Source: Aurantibacter aestuarii (lineage in GTDB: Bacteria; Bacteroidota; Bacteroidia; Flavobacteriales; Flavobacteriaceae). Taken from it: DNA of 64,000 nucleotides. Every line of letters begins with the position of its first letter. The stretch's first letter is position 1. The notes beneath the pieces are model-generated. The model had not been told where the DNA came from, did not search any database, and was given only the letters and a program-made list of their open reading frames with translations. Location: assembly GCF_003008425.1 (NCBI RefSeq), contig NZ_PXOQ01000007.1, positions 582,419-646,418 on the forward strand, read 5' to 3'. Below are positions 18,204-27,225 of the stretch, piece after piece. The position numbers were made by a program, and so were the translations under genes.

Positions 18204-18239
18204 TAAACTTATTTTTAGACTAATCTAAAAATAAGTTTA
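18204..18239. promoter_or_regulatory. Palindromic operator of the DtxR/MntR-type regulator (predicted)
   Basis: Two perfect 16-base arms, TAAACTTATTTTTAGA and its reverse complement, flank a CTAA spacer. The core TTTAGA-CTAA-TCTAAA resembles boxes bound by DtxR-family regulators. It lies between the divergent -7 elements, covering the expected upstream promoter elements of both directions. A bound repressor would therefore shut off both the regulator and the importer operon. Confidence 0.82.
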
Positions 18240-18245
18240 TATTTG
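18238..18245 (+). promoter_or_regulatory. -7 element of the metal importer operon
   Basis: TATATTTG matches TAnnTTTG, 17 bases before the ATG at 18263, and overlaps the right end of the palindrome by two bases. Confidence 0.65.
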
Positions 18246-18262
18246 CATAAAAATTAACTAAA

Positions 18263-19075
18263 ATGAAATACAAATTAGCTCTAATATGTTTTGGGATAAG
18301 TATTTGGGTAAGCGCTCAAAATACGAATACAAGTATTACAGATAATGTAGATGCAGAATTGGGAGCATTAATTACCGACAGACCAGACGCAACAGAATCT
18401 CCAACTGCGATGCCTAAAGGGTTTTTACAGGTTGAAACTGGTGGTTTTTATGAAAGTTTTGAAGAAAACGCCGTAAAATCTGAAAATTACACCTACAACA
18501 CTACCTTAGTGCGTTTTGGATTACTAGATAATTTAGAATTAAGATTGGGGTGGAATTTCACCGAAGGTCAAACTACAGTAAATGGTAGAACATTAGACAA
18601 TGTAACTTCTGGCTTCGAGCCTTTATTACTAGGTTTTAAAACCACTATTACTCAGGAAAATGGATTTATGCCAGAGATTGGTTTTCTGGGACACTTGTAT
18701 TTACCTTTTACCGCTTCTACAGATTATAGACCAGAAACTACAGGAGCCGATTTTAGATTTTCTTTTGCTCATACCTTAAGTGAAAAATCTAGCTTAGCTT
18801 ATAATTTAGGTGCTGCTTGGGGAAATGACTCTTCAGAAGTTGCTTATCTATATACCTTGGCTTATGGTTATAGTATTACAGATAAAATTGGTGCTTATGT
18901 TGAAGTTTATGGCGATTTTCCTGAAGATAATCAAGCCAACCACTTGTGGGATGCTGGTTTTACCTACTTGCTAAACAATAATGTCCAGTTTGATGCCACT
19001 TTTGGATCTAGTTTTACTAAAGGACAAGATATTTTATTAAGTGCAGGAGTAAGTTTTAGAATTCCTAAAAAATAA
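18263..19075 (+). CDS. Outer-membrane beta-barrel protein of the transporter/MetA-pathway-like family
   Basis: The 270-residue protein has a signal peptide ending WVSAQ. The conserved opening ITDRPDATESPTAMPKG is typical of Bacteroidota outer-membrane proteins annotated as transporter (phenol MetA-type fold). Alternating hydrophobic beta strands run to the C-terminal aromatic-containing strand (LSAGVSFRIPKK). As first gene of the metal importer operon under the palindrome, it is probably an outer-membrane channel for the same metal. That role is inferred from position. Confidence 0.8.
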   Translation: MKYKLALICFGISIWVSAQNTNTSITDNVDAELGALITDRPDATESPTAMPKGFLQVETGGFYESFEENAVKSENYTYNTTLVRFGLLDNLELRLGWNFTEGQTTVNGRTLDNVTSGFEPLLLGFKTTITQENGFMPEIGFLGHLYLPFTASTDYRPETTGADFRFSFAHTLSEKSSLAYNLGAAWGNDSSEVAYLYTLAYGYSITDKIGAYVEVYGDFPEDNQANHLWDAGFTYLLNNNVQFDATFGSSFTKGQDILLSAGVSFRIPKK

Positions 19076-19087
19076 ATACGATAAAAA

Positions 19088-19999
19088 ATGAAGAATATAT
19101 TATGTCTTGTAACACTTGTTATAACATTGGTTTCTTGTAAAAATGAAACAAACTCTAATGGAAAATTAAATGTAGTAACTACAACTACCATGATTACCGA
19201 CTTGGTACAAAATATTGGTGGAGACCACATTACTGTTAATGGTTTAATGGGCTCTGGAGTAGACCCGCACTTGTATAAAGCAAGTGAAGGCGACGTGAAT
19301 AAACTAGTTAATGCAGATGTTATTTTTTATAACGGATTGCATTTGGAAGGTAAATTGGTTGAGGTTTTTGAAAAAATGGGAAATAACACCAGATCTCAAA
19401 TTGCTTTAGCTGAAGAATTGGATAAATCCGGGTTAATTGGGAGCGAATATTTTGCCTCTAATTACGATCCGCATGTTTGGTTCAATATTCAGTATTTTAA
19501 GCAATTCACAAAAAAAGTCACTAAAGTTTTGTCTGAAAAAGATCCTGAAAACAGTGAAAATTATAAAGCAAATGAAGCTAAATTTTTAGAAAAACTAGAT
19601 GCTCTGGAAATTACAGTAAAATCTACAATAGAAGCATTGCCTAAGGAAAAACGTATATTAGTTACCGCTCACGACGCGTTTAATTACTTCGGAAAAGCTT
19701 ACGACTTTGAAGTGGTTGGTTTACAGGGCTTAAGTACAGCTACAGAAGCAGGTGTGAAAGATGTACAACAATTAGCAAGTTTTATCATAGAGCATAAAAT
19801 TAAAGCAGTTTTTGTTGAAAGTTCTGTACCTAAACGTACCATTGAAGCTTTACAAGCTGCAGTAAAAGCTCAAAATCATGACGTTCAGATTGGTGGTACT
19901 TTATATTCAGATGCTTTGGGAACCTCAGGAACTATTGAAGGAACTTATGTAGGTATGTTTGAGTATAACGTAAAGACTATTGTAAACGCTTTAAAATAA
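19088..19999 (+). CDS. Metal ABC transporter substrate-binding lipoprotein (TroA/MntA/ZnuA type)
   Basis: The 303-residue cluster A-I binding protein has a lipobox LVSC (Cys17). Metal ligands of the family are visible: His in GSGVDPHLYK, His in NYDPHVWFN, Glu in VFVESSVPK and Asp in YSDALGTSG. It lacks the long His-rich loop of many ZnuA proteins, which leans towards manganese (or iron) over zinc, in keeping with the MntR-like regulator. It acts in the periplasm, tethered to a membrane, and passes metal to the two permeases encoded downstream. Confidence 0.94.
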   Translation: MKNILCLVTLVITLVSCKNETNSNGKLNVVTTTTMITDLVQNIGGDHITVNGLMGSGVDPHLYKASEGDVNKLVNADVIFYNGLHLEGKLVEVFEKMGNNTRSQIALAEELDKSGLIGSEYFASNYDPHVWFNIQYFKQFTKKVTKVLSEKDPENSENYKANEAKFLEKLDALEITVKSTIEALPKEKRILVTAHDAFNYFGKAYDFEVVGLQGLSTATEAGVKDVQQLASFIIEHKIKAVFVESSVPKRTIEALQAAVKAQNHDVQIGGTLYSDALGTSGTIEGTYVGMFEYNVKTIVNALK

Positions 20000-20011
20000 A
20001 AACACGTATTT

Positions 20012-20749
20012 ATGTCAAATCCAATAGCTATTAAGGTAGACGATTTAACGGTTGCATATAATTATAAACCTGTACTTTGGGACATCGATTTAGAAATTCC
20101 AGAAGGTGTTTTAATGGCTATAGTTGGTCCTAACGGAGCAGGAAAATCGACTCTTATTAAATCTATTTTAGGTATTTTAAAACCTATAGCTGGTAGTGTT
20201 TCTATATATGGGAAACCATATAAAAAACAACGTGACTTGGTTGCTTATGTGCCACAAAAGGGAAGTGTAGATTGGGATTTTCCAACCACAGCTTTAGATG
20301 TTGTTACTATGGGAACTTACGGTGCTTTGGGTTGGATTAAACGTCCGGGACAGAAAGAGAAGAAAGCTGCTTTAGAAGCTCTGGAAAAAGTAGGAATGTT
20401 ACCATTTAAAGGCCGACAAATTAGTCAGCTTTCTGGTGGGCAACAACAACGTATTTTCTTAGCAAGAGCTTTAGTGCAAAATGCATCTATCTATTTTATG
20501 GATGAACCTTTTCAAGGTGTAGATGCAACAACAGAAATTGCTATTATTAATATTTTAAAAGAATTACGCAAAGCTGGCAAAACTGTAGTTGTTGTACATC
20601 ACGATTTGCAAACAGTACCAGAATATTTCGATTGGGTTACCTTTTTAAATGTGAAAAAAATAGCAACAGGTGCAGTGAAAGATATTTTTAATGATGATAA
20701 TTTAACTAAAACCTACGGGATTAATTTTAAGGTAAGTGTTAATAAATAG
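20012..20749 (+). CDS. Metal ABC transporter ATP-binding protein
   Basis: The 245-residue ATPase carries Walker [10 protein letters not shown] (about 39-47), Q-loop [12 protein letters not shown], signature LSGGQQQR, Walker B IYFMDEP and the H-loop VVHHD. The Q-loop variant KGSVDWDFP is characteristic of Mn/Zn/Fe importer ATPases. It lies 12 bases after the binding protein gene and powers the permeases encoded downstream. Confidence 0.95.
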   Translation: MSNPIAIKVDDLTVAYNYKPVLWDIDLEIPEGVLMAIVGPNGAGKSTLIKSILGILKPIAGSVSIYGKPYKKQRDLVAYVPQKGSVDWDFPTTALDVVTMGTYGALGWIKRPGQKEKKAALEALEKVGMLPFKGRQISQLSGGQQQRIFLARALVQNASIYFMDEPFQGVDATTEIAIINILKELRKAGKTVVVVHHDLQTVPEYFDWVTFLNVKKIATGAVKDIFNDDNLTKTYGINFKVSVNK

Positions 20750-20818
20750 GTTTTTGTAATGAAACAGCTATCAGTCATCAATTAACGATTTTACCAAATA
20801 CCAACTACTAAAGAAAAA

Positions 20819-21919
20819 ATGAACTTTACAGATTACACCTTTCTTGTTATTGCAATAGGAACTGCCATTTTGGGAGCAGTTTGTGGTATGCTTGGAAGTT
20901 TTGCGGTGTTAAGAAAGCAAAGTCTTTTGGGAGATGCTATTTCTCATGCTGCTTTGCCAGGTATTGCGATAGCTTTTTTAATAACGGGTGCTAAAGAAAG
21001 TAATGTGTTATTACTTGGTGCCTTAATTAGTGGACTTGTTGGTACGTTCTGGATTCGTGGTATTATCACCAAAACACATTTAAAGTCCGATACAGCTTTA
21101 GGATTAATTTTGTCACTTTTTTTTGGGTTTGGAATGTTACTTTTAACGTTTATTCAGAAGCAACCCAACGCCAATCAGGCAGGATTAGATAAATATTTAT
21201 TTGGTCAGGCAGCTACATTACTCATTGCAGATGTGTATTTAATGGCTATAGTTACGGGATTATGTCTATTTGTATTATTGCTGTTCTGGAAAGAATTTAA
21301 AATCCTATTATTTGATGCCGATTATACCAAAACCTTAGGATTTAACACCAAATTTATAGATGTATTAATTACAAGTTTTATAGTGTTAGCCATAGTTTTA
21401 GGCTTACAAACGGTAGGTGTGGTTTTAATGAGTGCGATGCTTTTAGCACCAGCAGCAGCAGCACGACAGTGGACAAACAGCTTAAGTACTATGGTTATTT
21501 TGGCAGCTGTTTTTGGCGCTTTTTCTGGAGTGTTTGGAACAGTAATTAGTGCTAGTCAAAATAATTTATCTACTGGTCCGGTAATTGTCATTGTTGCAGG
21601 AGTGTTTGTGCTGGTTTCTTTTGTGTTTTCTCCAAGTCGAGGTTTATTATTTAAACAAATTCGATTTATGAAAAACCGTCGCGATTTAGAGCTTTATAAA
21701 ACTTTATCCTTTATGCATCATATTGCAGAAACTCACGAAGATATCTCACATCCGCACAGCATCAAATTATTAAATAATTTTCAAGGCTTTACACGAAAAA
21801 CATTACAGGAGCTGGAAGAAAAAAATTACATCACGATTTCTGGTTTAAACTGGAGTTTAACTCCTGAAGGCTTTGAAAAAGCAAGTAATTTGTACAACCA
21901 AAATTTTAAAGATGAATAA
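20819..21919 (+). CDS. Metal ABC transporter permease with C-terminal winged-helix domain (1)
   Basis: The 366-residue protein has an N-terminal ABC-3 permease domain with eight or more membrane helices and the typical GDAISHAALPGIAIAF motif near residue 39. After about 280 a soluble domain follows (FTRKTLQELEEKNYITI, LNWSLTPEGFEKA), resembling the winged helix of DtxR-type regulators. Such permease-HTH fusions occur in Bacteroidota. The domain could be a metal-responsive gate or regulatory module, which is an inference. The last eight bases overlap the next permease gene. Confidence 0.92.
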   Translation: MNFTDYTFLVIAIGTAILGAVCGMLGSFAVLRKQSLLGDAISHAALPGIAIAFLITGAKESNVLLLGALISGLVGTFWIRGIITKTHLKSDTALGLILSLFFGFGMLLLTFIQKQPNANQAGLDKYLFGQAATLLIADVYLMAIVTGLCLFVLLLFWKEFKILLFDADYTKTLGFNTKFIDVLITSFIVLAIVLGLQTVGVVLMSAMLLAPAAAARQWTNSLSTMVILAAVFGAFSGVFGTVISASQNNLSTGPVIVIVAGVFVLVSFVFSPSRGLLFKQIRFMKNRRDLELYKTLSFMHHIAETHEDISHPHSIKLLNNFQGFTRKTLQELEEKNYITISGLNWSLTPEGFEKASNLYNQNFKDE

Positions 21920-23072
21920 CGCTCAGGTTGAAATACAGTTAATTGCGAGTTTAGTCGCAATTGCTTGTGCTATACCAGGCACGTTTTTAGTACTTCGTAA
22001 AATGGCTATGATAAGCGATGCTATTAGTCATTCCATTTTACCGGGTATCGTTATCGGTTTTTTTATTACACAAGATTTAAATTCGCCAATTCTTATTTTA
22101 CTTGCGGCATTAACCGGAATTATTACGGTAGTATTAGTGGAATATATTCAAAAAACAGGCTTAGTTAAAGAAGATACAGCAATTGGACTAGTGTTTCCAA
22201 TTTTGTTTAGTATTGGGGTTATTATGATTGCAAAAAATGCCAATGACGTGCATTTGGATATAGACGCGGTATTACTAGGAGAACTGGCTTTTACACCTTT
22301 TGATCGTTTGATTTGGTTTGGTACAGATGTGGGCCCGAAATCTTTGTGGTTAATTGGAGGTATTTTAGTATTAACACTAGTATTACTCTTTGCATTTTTT
22401 AAAGAATTGAAAGTAAGCACCTTTGATGAAGGTTTATCGGCTTCGTTAGGATTTTCTCCAATACTTATTCATTATGGATTAATGAGTGTATCGTCTGTAA
22501 CCACAGTTGGAGCTTTTGAGGCGGTTGGAGCTATTCTGGTCGTAGCACTTATGATTGCACCAGCTGCTAGTGCCTATTTATTAACTACCAATCTGAAAAA
22601 AATGCTACTGCTTGCAGTAGGTTTTGGAGTTTTTAGTGCAATTTCAGGCTATTGGTTGGCTCATACTTTAGATGCCTCTATTGCCGGAAGCATTACTACC
22701 ATGTTAGGTCTTGTATTTTTACTAGTCTATTTATTTGCACCAAGTAAAGGGGTTATTGCTGTGTTGTATCGAGAAAAACAGCAACGTACAGAAGTGTCTT
22801 TGTTAACTTTTTTATTGCATTTAAAAAATCATGACGAGTTGGAAGAACGTCATGTTAATCACTTGCGGGAACATATCAACTGGCAAAAAGTACGCGCAAA
22901 ATCTGTTTTAGATTTAGCGTTGAAAAATAATATGATTGTAATTAATAAAAATATAGTATCTCTAACTGAAAAAGGAAACACTTTTACCACAAAAGCGATT
23001 GATTATATCATAACTAATAAAGATGCTCAAATAGAAGACATGAAAGACGATTTCTTTTTGTTTAGAGGTTAG
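21912..23072 (+). CDS. Metal ABC transporter permease with C-terminal winged-helix domain (2)
   Basis: The 386-residue paralogue shows the ABC-3 signature ISDAISHSILPGIVIGFF and about nine membrane helices. Its soluble tail from about 300 has a helix-turn-helix-like part (VRAKSVLDLALKNNMIVI, NIVSLTEKGNTF). I use the ATG at 21912, which overlaps the previous stop by eight bases, rather than an in-frame ATG at 21873. With its partner it probably forms a heterodimeric channel for Mn2+, Fe2+ or Zn2+. It is the last gene of the five-gene importer operon. Confidence 0.92.
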   Translation: MNNAQVEIQLIASLVAIACAIPGTFLVLRKMAMISDAISHSILPGIVIGFFITQDLNSPILILLAALTGIITVVLVEYIQKTGLVKEDTAIGLVFPILFSIGVIMIAKNANDVHLDIDAVLLGELAFTPFDRLIWFGTDVGPKSLWLIGGILVLTLVLLFAFFKELKVSTFDEGLSASLGFSPILIHYGLMSVSSVTTVGAFEAVGAILVVALMIAPAASAYLLTTNLKKMLLLAVGFGVFSAISGYWLAHTLDASIAGSITTMLGLVFLLVYLFAPSKGVIAVLYREKQQRTEVSLLTFLLHLKNHDELEERHVNHLREHINWQKVRAKSVLDLALKNNMIVINKNIVSLTEKGNTFTTKAIDYIITNKDAQIEDMKDDFFLFRG

Positions 23073-23080
23073 TTTTTAGT

Positions 23081-23136
23081 CCACAGTCCACAGTCCACAG
23101 TCCACAGTCCACAGTCCACAGTCCACAGTCCACAGT
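23081..23136. repeat. Tandem heptanucleotide repeat (CCACAGT)x8
   Basis: Eight perfect head-to-tail copies of CCACAGT start eight bases after the permease stop; a degenerate CTTCAGT unit follows. The G+C content exceeds the surroundings. Copy number is probably variable between strains by slippage. No protein reads through it. Confidence 0.95.
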
Positions 23137-23156
23137 CTTCAGTCTCTTGTTTTTTT

Positions 23157-23244
23157 GCGTTAGTGATAGAAGCGGCATTCTTTTTTTGCTTTTGCATGTG
23201 GCAAAAAAAGATATAGCGTTTAGCACGAGCTGAAAGGAAACGCC
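23157..23244 (+). repeat. REP-like dispersed intergenic element, copy 1
   Basis: An 88-base element with ends GCGTTAG...AACGCC and an internal hairpin CTTTTTTTGC ... GCAAAAAAAG. It recurs in inverted orientation at 55243-55329; the first 70 bases agree at 61 positions. It lies between the importer operon and the convergent sodA, next to the heptanucleotide array. It has no coding capacity and no transposase nearby. Confidence 0.85.
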
Positions 23245-23262
23245 TTAATACTTTTAAAAAAC

Positions 23263-23295
23263 AAAAAGCCCAAAACCTATGGTCTTGAGCTTTTT
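23263..23295. terminator. Terminator between importer operon and sodA
   Basis: An imperfect hairpin of about 14 bp, AAAAAGCCCAAAACC with GGTCTTGAGCTTTTT, has T-runs in both directions. It ends 22 bases after the sodA stop and can serve both convergent transcripts. Confidence 0.75.
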
Positions 23296-23317
23296 AATAG
23301 TTTTAAAACTTTAAATT

Positions 23318-23929
23318 TTATTTTGTAGCAACTGCGTAACGACGTTCTACTTCGTTCCAGTTAATTACGTTAAAAAAAGCTTCAACGTAATCTGGTCTTC
23401 TGTTTTGGTAGTTTAAATAATATGCATGTTCCCAAACATCTAATCCTAAAATTGGTGTTCCGCCACAACCTGCTCCTGGCATTAGTGGGTTGTCTTGGTT
23501 AGGTGTAGAACACACAGAAACGCTTCCGTCTTCGTGTGCGCACAACCAAGCCCACCCTGAACCGAATTGGGTTTTTGCAGCTTTGCTAAATTCATCTTTA
23601 AAAGCATCAAAAGTTTTAAATTTTGCTTCAATAGCATCCTTTAATGCACCAGACAAACGACCTTTATTGTCAGGATTCATTATAGACCAGAATAAAGAAT
23701 GGTTATAAAATCCTCCACCGTTATTTCTAACCGCTTTATTGTCCATATCTAAATTAATTAAGATATTTTCAATAGTTTTTCCTTCTAAATCGGTGCCTTC
23801 TATAGCTCCATTTAAATTATTTGTATATCCTTGATGGTGTTTACTATGGTGAATTTCCATAGTTCTTGCATCGATATGTGGTTCTAAAGCATCGTATGAA
23901 TAGTCTAATTTTGGTAATTGGAATGACAT
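23318..23929 (-). CDS. sodA: Superoxide dismutase, Mn/Fe family
   Basis: The 203-residue enzyme shows the first metal ligand in [12 protein letters not shown] (His27), the second His in [11 protein letters not shown], and Asp and His in [12 protein letters not shown]. The Gln in TPNQDNPLM favours the Mn or cambialistic type over the Fe type. It converts superoxide to peroxide and oxygen in the cytoplasm. The ATG at 23929 ([10 protein letters not shown]) gives the family's normal N-terminus; an in-frame ATG at 23959 adds ten unlike residues. Its location beside a Mn-type importer is functionally sensible. Confidence 0.96.
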   Translation of the reverse strand: MSFQLPKLDYSYDALEPHIDARTMEIHHSKHHQGYTNNLNGAIEGTDLEGKTIENILINLDMDNKAVRNNGGGFYNHSLFWSIMNPDNKGRLSGALKDAIEAKFKTFDAFKDEFSKAAKTQFGSGWAWLCAHEDGSVSVCSTPNQDNPLMPGAGCGGTPILGLDVWEHAYYLNYQNRRPDYVEAFFNVINWNEVERRYAVATK

Positions 23930-23948
23930 AAATTTTGTTTTTAGTTTT

Positions 23949-23966
23949 GTTAATTTCAAAATTAAC
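23949..23966. promoter_or_regulatory. Palindrome over the sodA promoter
   Basis: GTTAATTT-TG-AAATTAAC is a perfect 8+8 palindrome 19-37 bases before the sodA ATG. On the minus strand it contains TAATTTTG, a good -7 element. It may be an operator for a redox or metal regulator, but AT-rich palindromes also arise by chance. Confidence 0.5.
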
Positions 23967-24054
23967 GATAATTAGATGGAATAAAATAATTTTTTAAATT
24001 TCTTTAACAACTAACTCATCGTAAATCCGTTACTTTATGATTTATATATTCTAA

Positions 24055-27000
24055 ATGAATCAGACTAATTCTTTTAAAATTTACGATGCATCTGCTGGAA
24101 GCGGTAAGACATTTACTTTAGTTAAAGCTTATTTAAGCTTGTTGTTAGCCACTTCTAACATTTATAAATTTCAACGAATATTAGCTATTACTTTTACTAA
24201 TAAAGCAGTTGGTGAAATGAAACACCGTATAATAGATTGCTTAAAGGATTTTTCTAACCCAGACATTATTAATGGCTCTAACGATATATTTAATGCTATA
24301 GCACTAGATTTAAATATTGACAAAACCATTTTACATCAAAGAGCTTCTTTGGTATTAGAAGTTATATTACAACAATATGCAGCATTAAATATTTCTACAA
24401 TTGACGGATTTAATCACAGATTAATAAGAACTTTTGCACATGACTTGAAACTTCCCGTTAATTTTGAAGTTGAATTAGATACGGTTTTATTACTTCAAAA
24501 AGCTGTAGACTTACTTATTGCTAAAGCAGGTACAGATAAAGAACTTACTAAAATACTTATAAACTTTGCTATTGAAAAAGCAGATGATGATAAAAGCTGG
24601 GATATCTCTAAAGATTTAAATGAAATTGCCCTTTTACTCGTAAATGAAAACCATTTAAAACAAACAAAAGATATTGAAAATGTGTCTTTGGAAGATTTTA
24701 AGCGTTTAAAAAAACATATTAAAAATAACGTTTTAAAGCATAAAATAAGTGTCGAGACAATTGCGCAGCAAACTCTGGAAACCTTTAAAAATTACCACAT
24801 TACCAAAGATGATTTTAACCGCGGGTCAGTCTGGAACTATTTTGAGAAAGCTTTATCGTTAAGCCAGCAGGACGCGTATAAAACTAAATTAGAAGAAAAT
24901 TTAGAGCAGGCTAAGAGTATTTATAAAAAATCTGCACCCGTCGTAACTCAGAGGATACTTGACGAAATTATTCCAGAAATATATAGGGCTTTTATGAAAG
25001 TTAAAGAGAGTTTTTATGCCTGGAAATTTTACAAAAGTATTTACAAAAACATCACTCCACTATCACTTTTAAATCAAATAAAGCAAACGTTAAATACGAT
25101 AAAAAAAGATGATAATAAAATGCTTGTTTCAGAATTTAATGGCATTATTAGTGATGAAATTAAAAATCAACCTATTCCTTTTATTTATGAACGAATAGGT
25201 GAGCGTTTCCACCATTATTTTATAGACGAATTTCAGGATACTAGCGAGTTGCAATGGAACAATCTTATCCCATTAATTGATAATACTTTAAGCACAGAAC
25301 ATCTTCCTAACGAGAAAGGCACAGCTATGATAGTTGGTGATGCAAAACAAGCCATTTACAGATGGCGTGGAGGAAAAGCAGAACAGTTTTTAGGGTTAAT
25401 AAATAGTGATGAGCCATTTATAGAGCCAAAGCAAGTGGTAAAATTAGAAAGCAATTATCGCAGTCATAAAGCAGTTGTAAATTTTAATAATGGTTTATTT
25501 AAATTTATTTCAAAGCACTGTCTAAATCATATAGCATATAAGGAATTATACGAAAATGCAGCTCAAAAACAAATCTCTAACCATGAGGGTTTTGTGGGTA
25601 TTACTTTTTTAGAATATAAAAATAAGGAAGAAGCAGAGCCATTATACTGTGAAACTGTTTTAGAACATATTAAAAGCTGCTTGGCACTAAATTATAATTA
25701 CCAGGACCTTTGTGTTTTAGTTAGAAAAAAAAGTGAAGCAAAAACAATTGCCAATTATTTAGGGGACCAAAATATACCTTTTACATCATCAGACTCCTTG
25801 CTGCTTGTAAATGCAGATGAAATAGGTTTTATAAATGCTGTTTTGCAGCATATACAAAATGCATCAGATGTAGAGAACCGTCTTATTATTTTAGATTTTA
25901 TTGCAATCAAATTAAATATTGAAGACAAGCATACGTTTTATTTGGATCATATTCACTTAGAAAATAATACCTTTTTTAAGCCTTTTGAGAAATTTGGTTT
26001 TTATTTTGATGCTCAGTCATCACAACAGTTACCATTATACGAGCTTGCAGAAACCATTATAAGACAATTTAAATTAGTCCATCAAAGCAATGCTTACATA
26101 CAGTTTTATTTGGAAACTGTATTTGAGTTTACACAAAAAGTTTCAAGTTCAATTCAAGAATTTTTAGAATATTTTGAGTTGAATAAAACTAAACTTAAAA
26201 TATCTACAGCAAGCGAAGCTAACGCTGTAAAAATTATGACGATTCATTCTTCAAAAGGATTGGAGTTTCCTGTGGTTATATATCCGTTTGTAGATTTAAA
26301 TGTATATAATGAAATTAAACCAAAGGAGTGGATTGAACTTAACGAAGCCGATAGTCAAGTGTCAAACATAAATTCCATTCTTCTTGACTATAATAACGAT
26401 TTTGAAAATTATAATAGCCACACCAATAGTATCTATATTAACCATAGAGCCCAACAAGAATTGGATGTTATAAATGTATTTTATGTAGCGTTAACTAGAG
26501 CAGTAGAACGTTTATGTATAATAACCAAAAAAGAGGCAAAACCTAACCTAGAAACCTATCAAGGTATATTATATCATTATCTTGAGCATTTAGGAGAACA
26601 ATTAAATAGTCAAGAACATATAAATTTTGGAAATATAAATCAGCTTTCGCAAAAAAAATCATCAAGTGATAATGAATCAAATCCTCTAGAGTTTATAAGC
26701 GTTGCTAAAGAAGATCATGGTATTCACTTAATTACATCTTCAGGAGCGTTGTGGGGATCAGTTCAGGAAGAAGCACTTCAAAAAGGTAATGCAATACACC
26801 ATATTATGTCGCGAGTTTATTATGCAAAAGATGTTTGTGCAGCTGTAAATTTCCAGATTACAAAAGGGAACGTGTCTAAAGAAGAAGCTAAAAACCTTCT
26901 GCCCTTATTAAATGATTTGGTAAATATGGAATCACTTAAAGGTTATTATAGTCGTGATTACTCCATTTTTAATGAAACCGATTTATTATCTCAAAACGGG

Positions 27001-27195
27001 TTAATACTAAGACCAGACCGTTTTGTAGTAAAGAATAATACAGCAACTATTATCGATTATAAAACAGGGTTAAAAAACCCGAAGTATAAAGAGCAGCTAC
27101 ATGCATATAGGTTAGCATTGGAAGATGTTGGCTTTGCAGTAGAAAAATTATTAATAGTGTATATAAATGATGCTATAATTATTGAAGAAGTTTAA
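24055..27195 (+). CDS. UvrD/AddA-like helicase-nuclease
   Basis: The 1046-residue SF1 helicase carries Walker A ASAGSGKTF (12-20), motif II FIDEFQDTSELQW near 388, motif III GDAKQAIYRWRGG near 431, motif V MTIHSSKGLEFPVV near 727 and motif VI VALTRAVERL near 810. The C-terminus has a PD-(D/E)XK-like nuclease core: RPDRF, IIDYKTG near 1000 and QLHAYRLAL. This is the layout of AddA, the helicase-nuclease that resects double-strand ends for recombination. Its likely partner is the AddB-like protein at 30042, which is separated by two unrelated genes. Confidence 0.9.
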   Translation: MNQTNSFKIYDASAGSGKTFTLVKAYLSLLLATSNIYKFQRILAITFTNKAVGEMKHRIIDCLKDFSNPDIINGSNDIFNAIALDLNIDKTILHQRASLVLEVILQQYAALNISTIDGFNHRLIRTFAHDLKLPVNFEVELDTVLLLQKAVDLLIAKAGTDKELTKILINFAIEKADDDKSWDISKDLNEIALLLVNENHLKQTKDIENVSLEDFKRLKKHIKNNVLKHKISVETIAQQTLETFKNYHITKDDFNRGSVWNYFEKALSLSQQDAYKTKLEENLEQAKSIYKKSAPVVTQRILDEIIPEIYRAFMKVKESFYAWKFYKSIYKNITPLSLLNQIKQTLNTIKKDDNKMLVSEFNGIISDEIKNQPIPFIYERIGERFHHYFIDEFQDTSELQWNNLIPLIDNTLSTEHLPNEKGTAMIVGDAKQAIYRWRGGKAEQFLGLINSDEPFIEPKQVVKLESNYRSHKAVVNFNNGLFKFISKHCLNHIAYKELYENAAQKQISNHEGFVGITFLEYKNKEEAEPLYCETVLEHIKSCLALNYNYQDLCVLVRKKSEAKTIANYLGDQNIPFTSSDSLLLVNADEIGFINAVLQHIQNASDVENRLIILDFIAIKLNIEDKHTFYLDHIHLENNTFFKPFEKFGFYFDAQSSQQLPLYELAETIIRQFKLVHQSNAYIQFYLETVFEFTQKVSSSIQEFLEYFELNKTKLKISTASEANAVKIMTIHSSKGLEFPVVIYPFVDLNVYNEIKPKEWIELNEADSQVSNINSILLDYNNDFENYNSHTNSIYINHRAQQELDVINVFYVALTRAVERLCIITKKEAKPNLETYQGILYHYLEHLGEQLNSQEHINFGNINQLSQKKSSSDNESNPLEFISVAKEDHGIHLITSSGALWGSVQEEALQKGNAIHHIMSRVYYAKDVCAAVNFQITKGNVSKEEAKNLLPLLNDLVNMESLKGYYSRDYSIFNETDLLSQNGLILRPDRFVVKNNTATIIDYKTGLKNPKYKEQLHAYRLALEDVGFAVEKLLIVYINDAIIIEEV

Positions 27196-27212
27196 AAAAG
27201 ACCTTAAATTTG
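27182..27212 (+). promoter_or_regulatory. Possible kbl promoter
   Basis: TTG (27182-27184), a 20-base spacer and TAAATTTG (27205-27212) fit the Bacteroidota promoter. It overlaps the end of the helicase gene, 14 bases before the kbl ATG. Confidence 0.5.
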
Positions 27213-27225
27213 AAAAAAAACAAAT

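Noticed and set aside
23081-23143. Repeat array considered as CRISPR
   Set aside because: Units are seven bases with no spacers and no cas genes are nearby.
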